Source: Clostridium sp.
Lineage (GTDB): Bacteria > Bacillota > Clostridia > Clostridiales > Clostridiaceae
DNA: 59,913 nucleotides
Direction: 5' to 3'
NCBI GenBank assembly: GCA_031292145.1
Contig: JARLHR010000131.1
Coordinates: 1 to 59,913 of the forward strand
The position numbers were made by a program, and so were the translations under genes. The notes beneath the pieces were generated by a model, which saw nothing but the letters and a program-made list of their open reading frames with translations, made no database searches and had not been told where the DNA came from. How positions within the stretch are numbered: the first letter of the stretch is position 1; each line of letters starts with the position of its first letter. Positions 19,545 to 27,864 of this stretch are shown piece by piece.

Positions 19545-19666
19545 TGATATTTCCCCCTTGATATTAATTATTTATTATATAATAACTGTCTAAGTTGCTA
19601 TTGCTAAAACTTCTTAACAGTGTACTATTCAATTTAATTTCATTAATTTAATTGCTCTTGCATTTA

Positions 19667-20647
19667 TTAATCATACAAATGACATGCTACAAAATGTCCT
19701 TGTTTAACTTCCTTTAATTCAGGATCAATTTCTGAACAAATTGGCTTTGCATATTTGCATCTACCTTTAAATCTACATCCTGGCGGTGGATCTATTGGCG
19801 ATGGAATATCCCCTTCTAAAACTATTCTTTTGTTATTTTTAGCCACCTCTGGATCTGGTATTGGCACTGCAGAAAGTAATGCTTGGGTATATGGATGTAA
19901 TCCTTCTGAATATACTTTATTACTTTCTCCCTTTTCAACCATTCTTCCAAGGTACATAACTCCTATGTGAGTTGATATATGTTTAACCATTGAAAGGTCA
20001 TGCGCTATAAATAAATAAGTTAAGCCTAACTCTTCTTGAAGTTCTTCAAGCATATTTATAACTTGGGCTTGAATTGAAACATCAAGGGCTGATATTGGCT
20101 CATCACAAACTATTAATGATGGCTCTACAGCTAATGCCCTTGCTATACCTATTCTTTGTCTTTGTCCTCCTGAGAATTCATGAGGATATCTATTTATATG
20201 GTCACTTGCAAGTCCAACTTTTGATAGAAGACTTCTTATTCTTTCTGTTCTTGCTTCCCCTGTTAATAATTTATGAATATCAATAGCTTCTCCAATTATA
20301 TCTCCAACAGTCATTCTTGGATTTAAAGATGCATATGGATCTTGGAAAATCATTTGCATTTCTTTTCTTAAAGGAACCATTTCTTTAACTGAATTTTTTG
20401 TTATGTCTTTTCCATTAAATATTATTTGACCAGCTGTTGGTTCATAAAGCTTTAATATTGTTCTTCCTGTAGTTGTCTTACCACAGCCAGATTCACCTAC
20501 AAGCCCTAAAGTTTCTCCTCTTTTAATTATAAATGAAACTCTATCTACTGCTTTAACATAACTTTTCCCTTTAAATAAGCCCTTATTTGCAGGGAAGTAT
20601 TTACATAAGTCTTTAACTTCTAAAATTATATCTTTATTAGCTTCCAC
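19667..20647 (-). CDS. oppF: Oligopeptide ABC transporter ATP-binding protein
   Basis: 326 residues. Walker A GESGCGKTT, signature SGGQRQRIGIARAL and Walker B LIVCDEPISALD, plus the Opp/Dpp C-terminal extension with the cysteine motif CRFKGRCKYAKPICSE that can bind an iron-sulfur cluster in this subfamily. It starts at a GTG whose G is the last base of the oppD stop (TAGTG), with AAGGAGG upstream, so translation is coupled. Confidence 0.94.
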   Translation of the reverse strand: MEANKDIILEVKDLCKYFPANKGLFKGKSYVKAVDRVSFIIKRGETLGLVGESGCGKTTTGRTILKLYEPTAGQIIFNGKDITKNSVKEMVPLRKEMQMIFQDPYASLNPRMTVGDIIGEAIDIHKLLTGEARTERIRSLLSKVGLASDHINRYPHEFSGGQRQRIGIARALAVEPSLIVCDEPISALDVSIQAQVINMLEELQEELGLTYLFIAHDLSMVKHISTHIGVMYLGRMVEKGESNKVYSEGLHPYTQALLSAVPIPDPEVAKNNKRIVLEGDIPSPIDPPPGCRFKGRCKYAKPICSEIDPELKEVKQGHFVACHLYD

Positions 20648-21654
20648 TACTTTATCCTCCTTATAGGTGATTCAACTTTTGGTGCATCTTCATGACATAA
20701 CCAGCATGCTGCATTATGTTTTTCTCCTACTCCAAATAGTGGAGGCTGCTTTTGAAGACAAACCTTCATTGCATAATCGCATCTAGCTGCGAATGGACAC
20801 CCAACTGGTGGATTTAATAAATCTGGTGGTTGTCCTTCAATTGGAATAAGTTTTTCTTTAACATCTTCCTTAGGATTTGGAACACTTCTTAAAAGTCCCC
20901 AAGTATAAGGATGTTTTCCTCTGTAGAATATATCTTCTGTAGTTCCTGTTTCTACTATTATTCCACCATACATTACATTTATTTTAGTACATACATCTGC
21001 AACAACTCCCAAATCATGAGTTATTAATATAATTGCAGTATCAAGCTTTTGTTTTAAATCCTTCATTAAATCTAAGATTTGAGCTTGAATTGTAACATCT
21101 AATGCTGTTGTTGGCTCATCAGCTATAATAAGCTTTGGTTCGCAGATTAAACTCATAGCTATCATTGCTCTTTGTCTCATACCACCTGAAAATTCATGAG
21201 GATATTGCTTCATTCTCTTTTCTGGACTTGGTATTCCAACTAAGTTAAGCATCTTTATTGCTTCTTTTCTAGCTTCTGCCCTGCTAATTTTTCTATGCTT
21301 TAATAGGGGCTCCATTAATTGGTCTCCTATTGTATAAACTGGATTTAATGATGTCATAGGATCTTGGAATATCATTCCTATATCATTTCCTCTTATAGCT
21401 TCCATTTCCGATTCTTTAACATTTGAAATATCCTTACCATTAAAGTTTATTTCTCCGCCTGCAAGTCTTCCGTTGTCAGCTAATAATCTCATAATTGACA
21501 TCATAGTAACACTTTTACCACAACCTGATTCTCCAACTATACCTAATGCTTCTCCCTTTTCTAGGTAAAATGATACACCTCTTACTGCATGCACTTCACC
21601 AGCACTAGTTTTAAAGGAGGTTTGTAAGTTTTTTACATCCAATAACTTTTCCAT
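20647..21654 (-). CDS. oppD: Oligopeptide ABC transporter ATP-binding protein
   Basis: 335 residues. Walker A GESGCGKSV, signature SGGMRQRAMIAMSL, Walker B LIIADEPTTALD, and the C-terminal cysteine pattern CPFAARCDYAMKVC. It pairs with OppF to energise OppBC. It lies 14 bp after oppC and overlaps oppF by one base. Confidence 0.94.
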   Translation of the reverse strand: MEKLLDVKNLQTSFKTSAGEVHAVRGVSFYLEKGEALGIVGESGCGKSVTMMSIMRLLADNGRLAGGEINFNGKDISNVKESEMEAIRGNDIGMIFQDPMTSLNPVYTIGDQLMEPLLKHRKISRAEARKEAIKMLNLVGIPSPEKRMKQYPHEFSGGMRQRAMIAMSLICEPKLIIADEPTTALDVTIQAQILDLMKDLKQKLDTAIILITHDLGVVADVCTKINVMYGGIIVETGTTEDIFYRGKHPYTWGLLRSVPNPKEDVKEKLIPIEGQPPDLLNPPVGCPFAARCDYAMKVCLQKQPPLFGVGEKHNAACWLCHEDAPKVESPIRRIK

Positions 21655-21668
21655 TTTCTTTCTTCCTC

Positions 21669-22613
21669 CTATCTCTTGTTCTTAGGATCTAATGCTTGGC
21701 TTAATCCATCACCAAAAAGGTTAAAGCATAATATAATTACACAAATTAGTACTGCTGGAAATACTAATTGATATGGATATGTATAAATACCTTCCATAGC
21801 TTCATTGGCTAATGTACCAAGAGATGCTCTTGGCGCTGCAATTCCAAGACCAATAAAGCTTAAAAACGCTTCAGTAAATACCGCTTCTGGAATTAATAAT
21901 GTTAATGTAACCATTATTGATCCAATACAGTTTGGAATTAAGTGTCTTATTAATATTCTAGCATTTGATGCACCTAATGATTTTGCAGCAAGAACAAATT
22001 CTTGTTGCTTTAGCTGAAGTATATCGCCTCTTACTATTCTCGCCATTCCAATCCAATATGATATTGATAATGCTAATACAATTGTAAGAAGACCGCTTCC
22101 TCCACTCCCTGGCTTATTTAAAATAGCCATAAATATTATTACATAGATAGTCAATGGAATTGAATATAATATATCTACTATTCTCATTAATATATTATCT
22201 ACTATCCCTCCAAAGAAACCAGCTATTCCTCCATATATTACACCAATAAATAAGTTAATTACTGCTGCTAAAACTGCAATAAGTAATGAGTATCTTGCTC
22301 CATAAAAATTTCTTACAAATAAATCTCTTCCAAGATTGTCAGTTCCAAACCAATGCTCTGCTGAAGGTTTTAAATAAGTTTGTGATAAATCATTTGCTGC
22401 ATAATCATATTTAGATAACATTGGAACTAAAATAGCTGCCACAATAACTACTACAATCACTATTAATGATATTATAGCCATTTTATCCCTTTTCAATCTA
22501 GTCCATGCATCTTTCCAATAACCAACATTGGGCCTAACTGCTACTTTAACTTTCTTTTCTTCTTCACTTAGAGGAGTAAACAAGTCCTTTTCTATTTTCA
22601 TTTGATTTTCCAT
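21669..22613 (-). CDS. oppC: Oligopeptide ABC transporter permease
   Basis: 314 residues with a cytoplasmic N-terminal tail (PLSEEEKKVKVAVRPN) and six predicted TM helices. The EAA loop EFVLAAKSLGASNARILIRHLIPN contacts the ATPases. DLGRDLF and FLSFIGLGIAAP are typical of the Dpp/OppC family. Spaced 15 bp from oppB. Confidence 0.93.
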   Translation of the reverse strand: MENQMKIEKDLFTPLSEEEKKVKVAVRPNVGYWKDAWTRLKRDKMAIISLIVIVVVIVAAILVPMLSKYDYAANDLSQTYLKPSAEHWFGTDNLGRDLFVRNFYGARYSLLIAVLAAVINLFIGVIYGGIAGFFGGIVDNILMRIVDILYSIPLTIYVIIFMAILNKPGSGGSGLLTIVLALSISYWIGMARIVRGDILQLKQQEFVLAAKSLGASNARILIRHLIPNCIGSIMVTLTLLIPEAVFTEAFLSFIGLGIAAPRASLGTLANEAMEGIYTYPYQLVFPAVLICVIILCFNLFGDGLSQALDPKNKR

Positions 22614-22628
22614 TCTTCTTTCCCTCCA

Positions 22629-23555
22629 CTAAACTTCTGCATCTTGTAATTTTATTCTTGGATCAATTACCACATATAATATATCTACAAAAAAATTGAA
22701 AAATATTAGCATTGAACAATAGAACACTGTTACTCCAAGTAACATAGTATAATCTCTATTAGAAACTGTTTGTACAAATTCATTACCAAGTCCAGGAATA
22801 GCAAAAATTTTCTCTGTAATAAAACTTCCTGTTAACACGCCTGCCACTAATGGCCCAACATATGTAACTATTGGAATTAACGCATTTCTTAATGCATGTT
22901 TAAATATAATTGTACTTTTACTTAACCCTTTAGCCTTAGCTGTTCTCATGTAATCAGCTTTTAATACATCTATTAACTTACTTCTTGTAAGTCTTGTAAT
23001 AAATGATAATGACGATGCTGATAACGCTATACATGGCATTACATAATTCTTCCAATCACTAAATCCTGTTGCTGGCAATAATCCAAACTGAACTGCTAGG
23101 AAATATATTAAAACTGCACCTATTACAAAACTTGGTATAGTCGTACATAGGGTTGCATAAAATACCACTAACTTATCAGGCCATTTTCCATTTTTAAGTG
23201 CTGCAAGTACTCCAAGTAATATACCACCTATTAATGCTACAGTTACTGCTACAATCCCTATTTTACCAGATGCTGGAAATGATTTTTCTATAGTATCTGC
23301 TACTCCTCTTCCTTGGAAAACCATTGATTCACCCAGATCTCCATGAACTAAATTATTCATATACATTGTATACTGTTCTAATAAAGGTTTATCAATTCCA
23401 TACTTCGCTTCCATATTCGCCTTAACTTGAGGTGTTAGCTTGTCCCCATCAAATGGGCCTCCTGGCATAAGTCTCATTAGAAAAAATGTTATTGTTATTA
23501 CAACCCATATTGTTAACAGGCTTGTAAAAAATCTTTTTCCAATATATTTTAACAT
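22629..23555 (-). CDS. oppB: Oligopeptide ABC transporter permease
   Basis: 308 residues, six TM helices. Begins MLKYIGKRFFTSLLTIWVVI and contains the family motif FFLMRLMPGGPF and the EAA loop DYMRTAKAKGLSKSTIIFKHAL. First gene of oppBCDFA. A consensus cre site lies about 100 bp upstream, so CcpA control is likely. Confidence 0.93.
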   Translation of the reverse strand: MLKYIGKRFFTSLLTIWVVITITFFLMRLMPGGPFDGDKLTPQVKANMEAKYGIDKPLLEQYTMYMNNLVHGDLGESMVFQGRGVADTIEKSFPASGKIGIVAVTVALIGGILLGVLAALKNGKWPDKLVVFYATLCTTIPSFVIGAVLIYFLAVQFGLLPATGFSDWKNYVMPCIALSASSLSFITRLTRSKLIDVLKADYMRTAKAKGLSKSTIIFKHALRNALIPIVTYVGPLVAGVLTGSFITEKIFAIPGLGNEFVQTVSNRDYTMLLGVTVFYCSMLIFFNFFVDILYVVIDPRIKLQDAEV

Positions 23556-23653
23556 GTATTCCTCTCCTTCTTTTTTATTGTTATTTGTAGTATGTATATA
23601 TATTAATTTATTTTTAATTTGATATCAATTATTTTTTGTACTGATCGGTATAC

Positions 23654-23667
23654 AGGAAGCGCTTTCA
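23654..23667 (-). promoter_or_regulatory. cre site (CcpA box) upstream of oppB
   Basis: On the minus strand TGAAAGCGCTTCCT fits TGWAARCGYTWNCW at every position. It lies about 100 bp before the oppB start, where binding could block or modulate the promoter. Confidence 0.65.
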
Positions 23668-23698
23668 TTTTTCAAAAAAAGACACTTAATATACTAAT

Positions 23699-23734
23699 GG
23701 AGTCATCAAACAAGAATATATGTCTGATAACTCC
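23699..23734 (-). terminator. Hairpin downstream of the 4HbD-like gene
   Basis: Stem GGAGTCATCAAACA / TGTCTGATAACTCC (12 of 14 pairs). It lies about 130 bp after the convergently oriented end of the 4-hydroxybutyrate dehydrogenase-like gene, between it and the opp promoter. The T-rich run follows only after about 20 nt, so termination is tentative. Confidence 0.4.
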
Positions 23735-23864
23735 GTTGTTATCTTAATTTACCGAAATTTAATTTTTTTAGAATAAAATTTAATTTATTCTTAATACAAT
23801 ACCAATATAATAATATTTTTATTTATATATGTCAATATTTTATTTGAAATCGTTAAAATAAAAC

Positions 23865-24938
23865 TTAGTAATTATTAACACTAGCCTCACCTTTGTTTTC
23901 CACAAAACTACGGACAAGTTTCTCCAACTTTTGTTCATCCATTCCATATTGACTTAGAGATTTCTTGGTAATCAAACTATCTAATAAATTCTCTATTTCA
24001 TCATATACTATATCTTCAGCACACTCTAATACGCCAGCTAAGAATCTATTTAATTCTCTAATATCTTTATTTTGATCTATTTTTTGATATACCTTAAACA
24101 TCTTCGTAAATATTATATAGGTTGCTTCACTATAAGGTACATTACATACTGAACTTAACGAGTGACTCATTTCATAAACCTCTGCACATCCTGCATTTCC
24201 AAATGCAATTCCAGAATAGTTACTTGCCAAAAGAAAATCTTCTAATATCTCATATCTCGCTTCTCTTCCTTCTTTCACAATTTTTTTATAACCCTTAAGG
24301 ATTATTTCTATAGCCTTTAATGAAAATATCCTTGTGTGTGTAGTTGCTCTAGGCGATAAGTATGATTCAAAAGCTTGAATAAATGCTCCAATAGAGCTAG
24401 TTACAAATACTTCAAATGGTAGAGATTGCAATAATTCAGGTATTATTATAGCACTATCTGCGTATAATTCATCTGTAGAAAGATCTATTTTAACCTTCTT
24501 TGCTTTTAATTCTAAACTAGAAATGTTAGTAACTTCACTTCCAGTTCCACATGTGGTAGGAACTAAAACCAATTCTTTTTCTTTTATTATTTCTAGTTTG
24601 TGCTGATACAACTCCTCTATTGGTAAAATTCCCCCTAATGCAAATAGCTTTCCAATATCTAAAACAGATCCACCTCCAATGGCAATAACTCTTTCATAAG
24701 ATACTCTTTTAACATTTTCATGCATAGCTTCAATCATTTCATCAGAAGGCTCACCATTTCCATAGTTATCCTTAAATAAGACTGCCGCTTCATTAACATT
24801 ATATTTTAAATAGTTATTATATAACTTTTTATTTGTAATAATTAGATCATCTTTCCCGATTCTAAATTCCCTACAAAAAGTTCTGCAATCGTCATATTTA
24901 TATATTGTTGGATTTAACATTAATTGTTTCATAAGCAC
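23865..24938 (-). CDS. 4-hydroxybutyrate dehydrogenase homologue lacking the metal ligands
   Basis: 357 residues, iron-containing alcohol dehydrogenase superfamily, closest in my recollection to clostridial 4-hydroxybutyrate dehydrogenase (ends, GEPSDEMI, GSEVTN and ASVNNY-type tail agree). The nucleotide-binding AIGGGSVLDIGKL and VPTTCGTGSEVTNIS are intact. The four positions that normally hold the metal (D, H, H, H) appear replaced: GAFIQAFESY instead of DALIHATEAY, and EVYEMS...NVPYSEAT instead of AVHALS...HVPHGEAN. It may be non-catalytic, regulatory or metal-independent. The start is GTG at 24938 or ATG at 24932. It follows patA by 62 bp with a hairpin between. Confidence 0.82.
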   Translation of the reverse strand: MLMKQLMLNPTIYKYDDCRTFCREFRIGKDDLIITNKKLYNNYLKYNVNEAAVLFKDNYGNGEPSDEMIEAMHENVKRVSYERVIAIGGGSVLDIGKLFALGGILPIEELYQHKLEIIKEKELVLVPTTCGTGSEVTNISSLELKAKKVKIDLSTDELYADSAIIIPELLQSLPFEVFVTSSIGAFIQAFESYLSPRATTHTRIFSLKAIEIILKGYKKIVKEGREARYEILEDFLLASNYSGIAFGNAGCAEVYEMSHSLSSVCNVPYSEATYIIFTKMFKVYQKIDQNKDIRELNRFLAGVLECAEDIVYDEIENLLDSLITKKSLSQYGMDEQKLEKLVRSFVENKGEASVNNY

Positions 24939-24957
24939 ACGATCTCCTCACTTTGGA

Positions 24958-24988
24958 AAAGGTGCTATATACATTATATAGCACCTTT
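24958..24988 (-). terminator. Intercistronic hairpin between patA and the 4HbD-like gene
   Basis: Perfect 14-bp stem AAAGGTGCTATATA / TATATAGCACCTTT with a 3-nt loop, followed by only a short T run on the minus strand. It could be a partial terminator or an mRNA processing/stabilising element that lowers expression of the second gene. Confidence 0.65.
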
Positions 24989-25000
24989 GTTTATAAAATA

Positions 25001-26356
25001 TTATATATTAAACTCTTTTTTTGTATCTTCTAACGCCGCATCCATTCTTTCAATTACATTATCCATGTCTTCCTTTGAAATAACTGCTGCCGGCTCAAAG
25101 CGAATACACTTAGCATTTACTAATGTACCTGCTGTCATTACTCCTCTTTGAAACATTCCTTTAGCAACGGAATATCCCACATCACTTTCACAAAATTCTA
25201 CTGCTAGCATAAGGCCAATTCCCCTTACTTCATTTATTACTGTAGGGTATTTCTTCCATAGACTTTCTAGTTCTGCTTTTAAATATTCTCCCTTTTCTTT
25301 ACATTGTCCAGGAACATCATTTTCTAACATGTATTTTATTGTTGCAATGGCTGCTGAACAACAAACTGGATTTCCACCAAAAGTTGGTGACCCTAATAAC
25401 CATGGATTATCTATCAATTCTTCTGTCCACATCTTTGGCCTGCATATAATACCTGTTATCGGCATAATTCCACCACCAAATGCTTTACCAAAGGTCATAA
25501 TATCAGGTACTACTTCTTCTGCCTCACATCTCCACATGGTTCCGGTTCTACCCATCCCAGTTTGAATTTCATCAAAAATTAATGCTACTCCATATTCATC
25601 ACATATTTTACGAACTTCCTTTAAGTATCCTTCTGGTGGAACAATTATTCCCGCTTCACCTTGTATTGGTTCTAATATAACAGCTGCAACCTTTTCTCCT
25701 ACTGCATAAAGATTCCCTATAGCCTTCCTCATATCTTCTGCATTCCCATATTCCACATGCTGCACTTGTTGAACCATTGGTGTATATGGTACTCTATAAG
25801 TGCTTTTTCCTCCCATTGAAACAGCACCCATTGATTTACCATGGAAAGCTCCAACGGTTGAAATATACCATCTTCCACCTGTAGCAATCCTTGCAAGCTT
25901 TAATGCCATTTCTACTGCTTCTGCTCCTCCATTAGTAAAGAAACAGTATTCTAAATCTCCTGGTGTAATATCTGCAACTGCTTTTGCAAGATATCCTCTT
26001 AATGGATCTAATAATTCTTGTGAATGTAAGGCTTGATGATCAAGCTGTGCCTTTACAACATCAAGTATCTCATCATTTCTATGTCCACATGTATAAATTC
26101 CGAAACCGCCTAGACAATCGATAAATTCTTCTCCATACAAGCCTGTACAATAAGCTCCTTTATCAGACCATTCTACAACTGCTGCATTTGTTGACACTGA
26201 CTTTCTATATTTAAGCCAGCCTGGACTCACATAATTGTCAAAATAATTTACGGTATCTTTTGTAATTTGCTCCTTTTCACCATTTGTTAGTTCATTACTT
26301 TTAATATATCCTACGACTCTTTTTAAATCTTCAATAACTTGATTTTTTTCTCCCAT
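25001..26356 (-). CDS. patA: Putrescine aminotransferase (class III, PLP)
   Basis: 451 residues. It closely follows the YgjG/PatA pattern: NYVSPGWLKYRKSV, EFIDCLGGFGIYTCGHRN, HSQELLDPLR, GAFHGKSMGAVS, IFDEIQTGMGRTG and the PLP-lysine segment MTFGKAFGGG. The expected reaction is putrescine + 2-oxoglutarate to 4-aminobutanal + glutamate; cadaverine or GABA are possible alternative substrates. It is divergent from a LuxR gene and preceded by a leader hairpin at 26382-26423. In the same cluster are the aldehyde dehydrogenase and the PotABCD transporter, which supports the assignment. Confidence 0.9.
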   Translation of the reverse strand: MGEKNQVIEDLKRVVGYIKSNELTNGEKEQITKDTVNYFDNYVSPGWLKYRKSVSTNAAVVEWSDKGAYCTGLYGEEFIDCLGGFGIYTCGHRNDEILDVVKAQLDHQALHSQELLDPLRGYLAKAVADITPGDLEYCFFTNGGAEAVEMALKLARIATGGRWYISTVGAFHGKSMGAVSMGGKSTYRVPYTPMVQQVQHVEYGNAEDMRKAIGNLYAVGEKVAAVILEPIQGEAGIIVPPEGYLKEVRKICDEYGVALIFDEIQTGMGRTGTMWRCEAEEVVPDIMTFGKAFGGGIMPITGIICRPKMWTEELIDNPWLLGSPTFGGNPVCCSAAIATIKYMLENDVPGQCKEKGEYLKAELESLWKKYPTVINEVRGIGLMLAVEFCESDVGYSVAKGMFQRGVMTAGTLVNAKCIRFEPAAVISKEDMDNVIERMDAALEDTKKEFNI

Positions 26357-26702
26357 AATAGTACTTCCTTTCTAAAATTGAAACGGCATATTATCTTGAT
26401 TTTCTAATCAATAATACGCCGTTGTATTTAATCTATTTCTTTTATTAATATTATTATAAATTAAATTAATCATTAAATACAATTCTCTGAATGTATGGTT
26501 CTTGCATTATTTTAAAAGTATTTATACTACTTTATAAGTACCTTTTTTCTTCTTTAGTATCTGCTTAGGCACATTAATACTTAGCATTAATGGAAATATA
26601 TACATTATATATTACTTGTGATAGACTATTCTTAACAAGCACGATGTATATATTACGGTTTTTGATTTCACTACTTTTAACATAATTGCAGAGAGGTGTT
26701 AT
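26357..26702. other. Divergent promoter region patA / LuxR-1
   Basis: 346 bp that must hold both promoters. It contains the leader hairpin at 26382-26423 and an A/T palindrome ATATATACATTATATAT at about 26599. The latter resembles the loop region of the 24958 hairpin and could be a regulator site. No small gene seen. Confidence 0.45.
26382..26423 (-). promoter_or_regulatory. Leader hairpin directly upstream of patA
   Basis: Imperfect stem of about 18 bp, AACGGCGTATTATTGAT / ATCAAGATAATATGCCGTT with loop TAGAAA. On the minus strand it ends about 26 nt before the patA ATG and is followed by CAATTTTAGAAAGGAAG, which includes the ribosome binding site. It could attenuate transcription or affect translation of patA. 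Confidence 0.55.
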
Positions 26703-27458
26703 ATGCAAAATAATGAATTTCTCTTAATAAATAATATAATTTATCAAATATATAGCATTCCAGATTTTGATACTATGAAAATCACTTTCTTAAACCTACT
26801 GAAAATGTTAATTCCTAATACTGCTTCAAGCATTTTAATGGCTGATCATACTAATTCAAAGAATTTAGTTTGCGATCCTATTTGCGTACCTGAGGTTTAT
26901 TCAGATACTGAAAAAAACTATCTTTTAAATGAAGATGAGGATTATACCCGCTGGGTTATGCTAAGTGGTCAATGTTTACTTATCCGCGAAAGTGATTTAA
27001 TGCCTGAAGAAGAAAGAATAAAAACAACACTTTATAAAAAATGCTATGAACCCTTTGGACTTCATTATTCATTGCAATTAAACCTTGTATATAATGATTT
27101 GTTCTTGGGTGTAATTACAATTTATCGAAAAAAGGAAGAGAGAGATTTTAGCTCTGATGAAATGTTTATTATAAAAGCCTTTAGTGACCATCTTAACCTT
27201 CGTTTCTATGAGTATTATACAAAGGATTCAAAAAATTCTTCTAGCACATCTTATTCACTTGCAAATCTTGCTTCACAATATAATTTAACAAATCGTGAAG
27301 TAGAAGTTTTACAATTAATCTTTCAAGATATGGATAATGATCAAATTGCAGACAAGCTTTTCATAAGTGGATACACACTAAAAAAACACATTCAAAACTT
27401 ATACCGTAAATTCAATGTGTCTACCAAATGGAATTTATTAAAATTTAGAGATAAATAA
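26703..27458 (+). CDS. LuxR-type regulator with GAF-like sensor (copy 1)
   Basis: 251 residues. The N-terminal 170 residues look like a GAF-type sensor (LLINNIIYQIYSIPDFDTMK, LMPEEERIKTTLYKKCYEP). The C-terminal HTH is LuxR type: LTNREVEVLQLIFQDMDNDQIADKLF and TLKKHIQNLYRKFNV. It is a paralogue of the regulator at 35443-36204 (shared INNI-YQI-SI start, YKK-YEP motif and HTH). It is transcribed away from patA and probably controls the polyamine genes in response to an amine or aldehyde; this is inferred from position. Confidence 0.86.
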   Translation: MQNNEFLLINNIIYQIYSIPDFDTMKITFLNLLKMLIPNTASSILMADHTNSKNLVCDPICVPEVYSDTEKNYLLNEDEDYTRWVMLSGQCLLIRESDLMPEEERIKTTLYKKCYEPFGLHYSLQLNLVYNDLFLGVITIYRKKEERDFSSDEMFIIKAFSDHLNLRFYEYYTKDSKNSSSTSYSLANLASQYNLTNREVEVLQLIFQDMDNDQIADKLFISGYTLKKHIQNLYRKFNVSTKWNLLKFRDK

Positions 27459-27514
27459 TTACTGAAATACCGATGAAATATTAGAAAGACATTAAGGAAT
27501 TATAATTAAATTTA

Positions 27515-27646
27515 GGCACATAAAAATAGTGAACCGAAATCTATGATTTTGTGTGAATTCTCTTACTCAGCAATCGTATGCGAGTCGAGCTTCCCATGAT
27601 TGAAAATAGGCTGGCAAATAGACTTGCTATTTATTTGAATTTATCT
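27515..27646. repeat. R-family element copy 2, nested in a palindromic element
   Basis: 132 bp flanked by TA (27513-27514 and 27647-27648). Internal sequence such as AAATCTATGATTT, CTTACTCAG and CGAGCTTC matches the copy at 42482-42709. The left end GGCACATAAAA is well preserved; the right end is degenerate. The DNA on either side (AATTATAATTAAATTTA and AGTAAATAGATTCATCAG) is contiguous in the palindromic element at 36748-36999, so this copy inserted into an older element. Confidence 0.72.
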
Positions 27647-27850
27647 TAAGTAAATAGATTCATCAGAAATAAGTAACATGTTGTTTGCAGTGTTTCATTA
27701 GGAATTTAGATGGTGTGATTCTTGAACATAAGTTGTCCCAAACAGCTTGTTCAAAGCTTGTCTTTGAGACAAGCCGTTTGGGACAACTTATGTTTTTAGA
27801 ATCACCCATCTAAATTCCTTAGAAACCGAAAACAACATGTTACTTATTTC
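27647..27850. repeat. Large palindromic element, copy A
   Basis: Long imperfect palindrome. GAAATAAGTAACATGTTGT at 27666 returns as ACAACATGTTACTTATTTC ending at 27850, and the centre carries AACATAAGTTGTCCCAAAC / GTTTGGGACAACTTATGTT. The same roughly 185-bp core recurs at 36781-36969 with few differences. It sits between the convergent LuxR-1 and aldehyde dehydrogenase genes, where it would fold into a very stable RNA on either strand and may terminate both. The outer left end lies beyond the nested R element, at about 27499. Confidence 0.85.
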
Positions 27851-27864
27851 GATAAGCTATTCTC

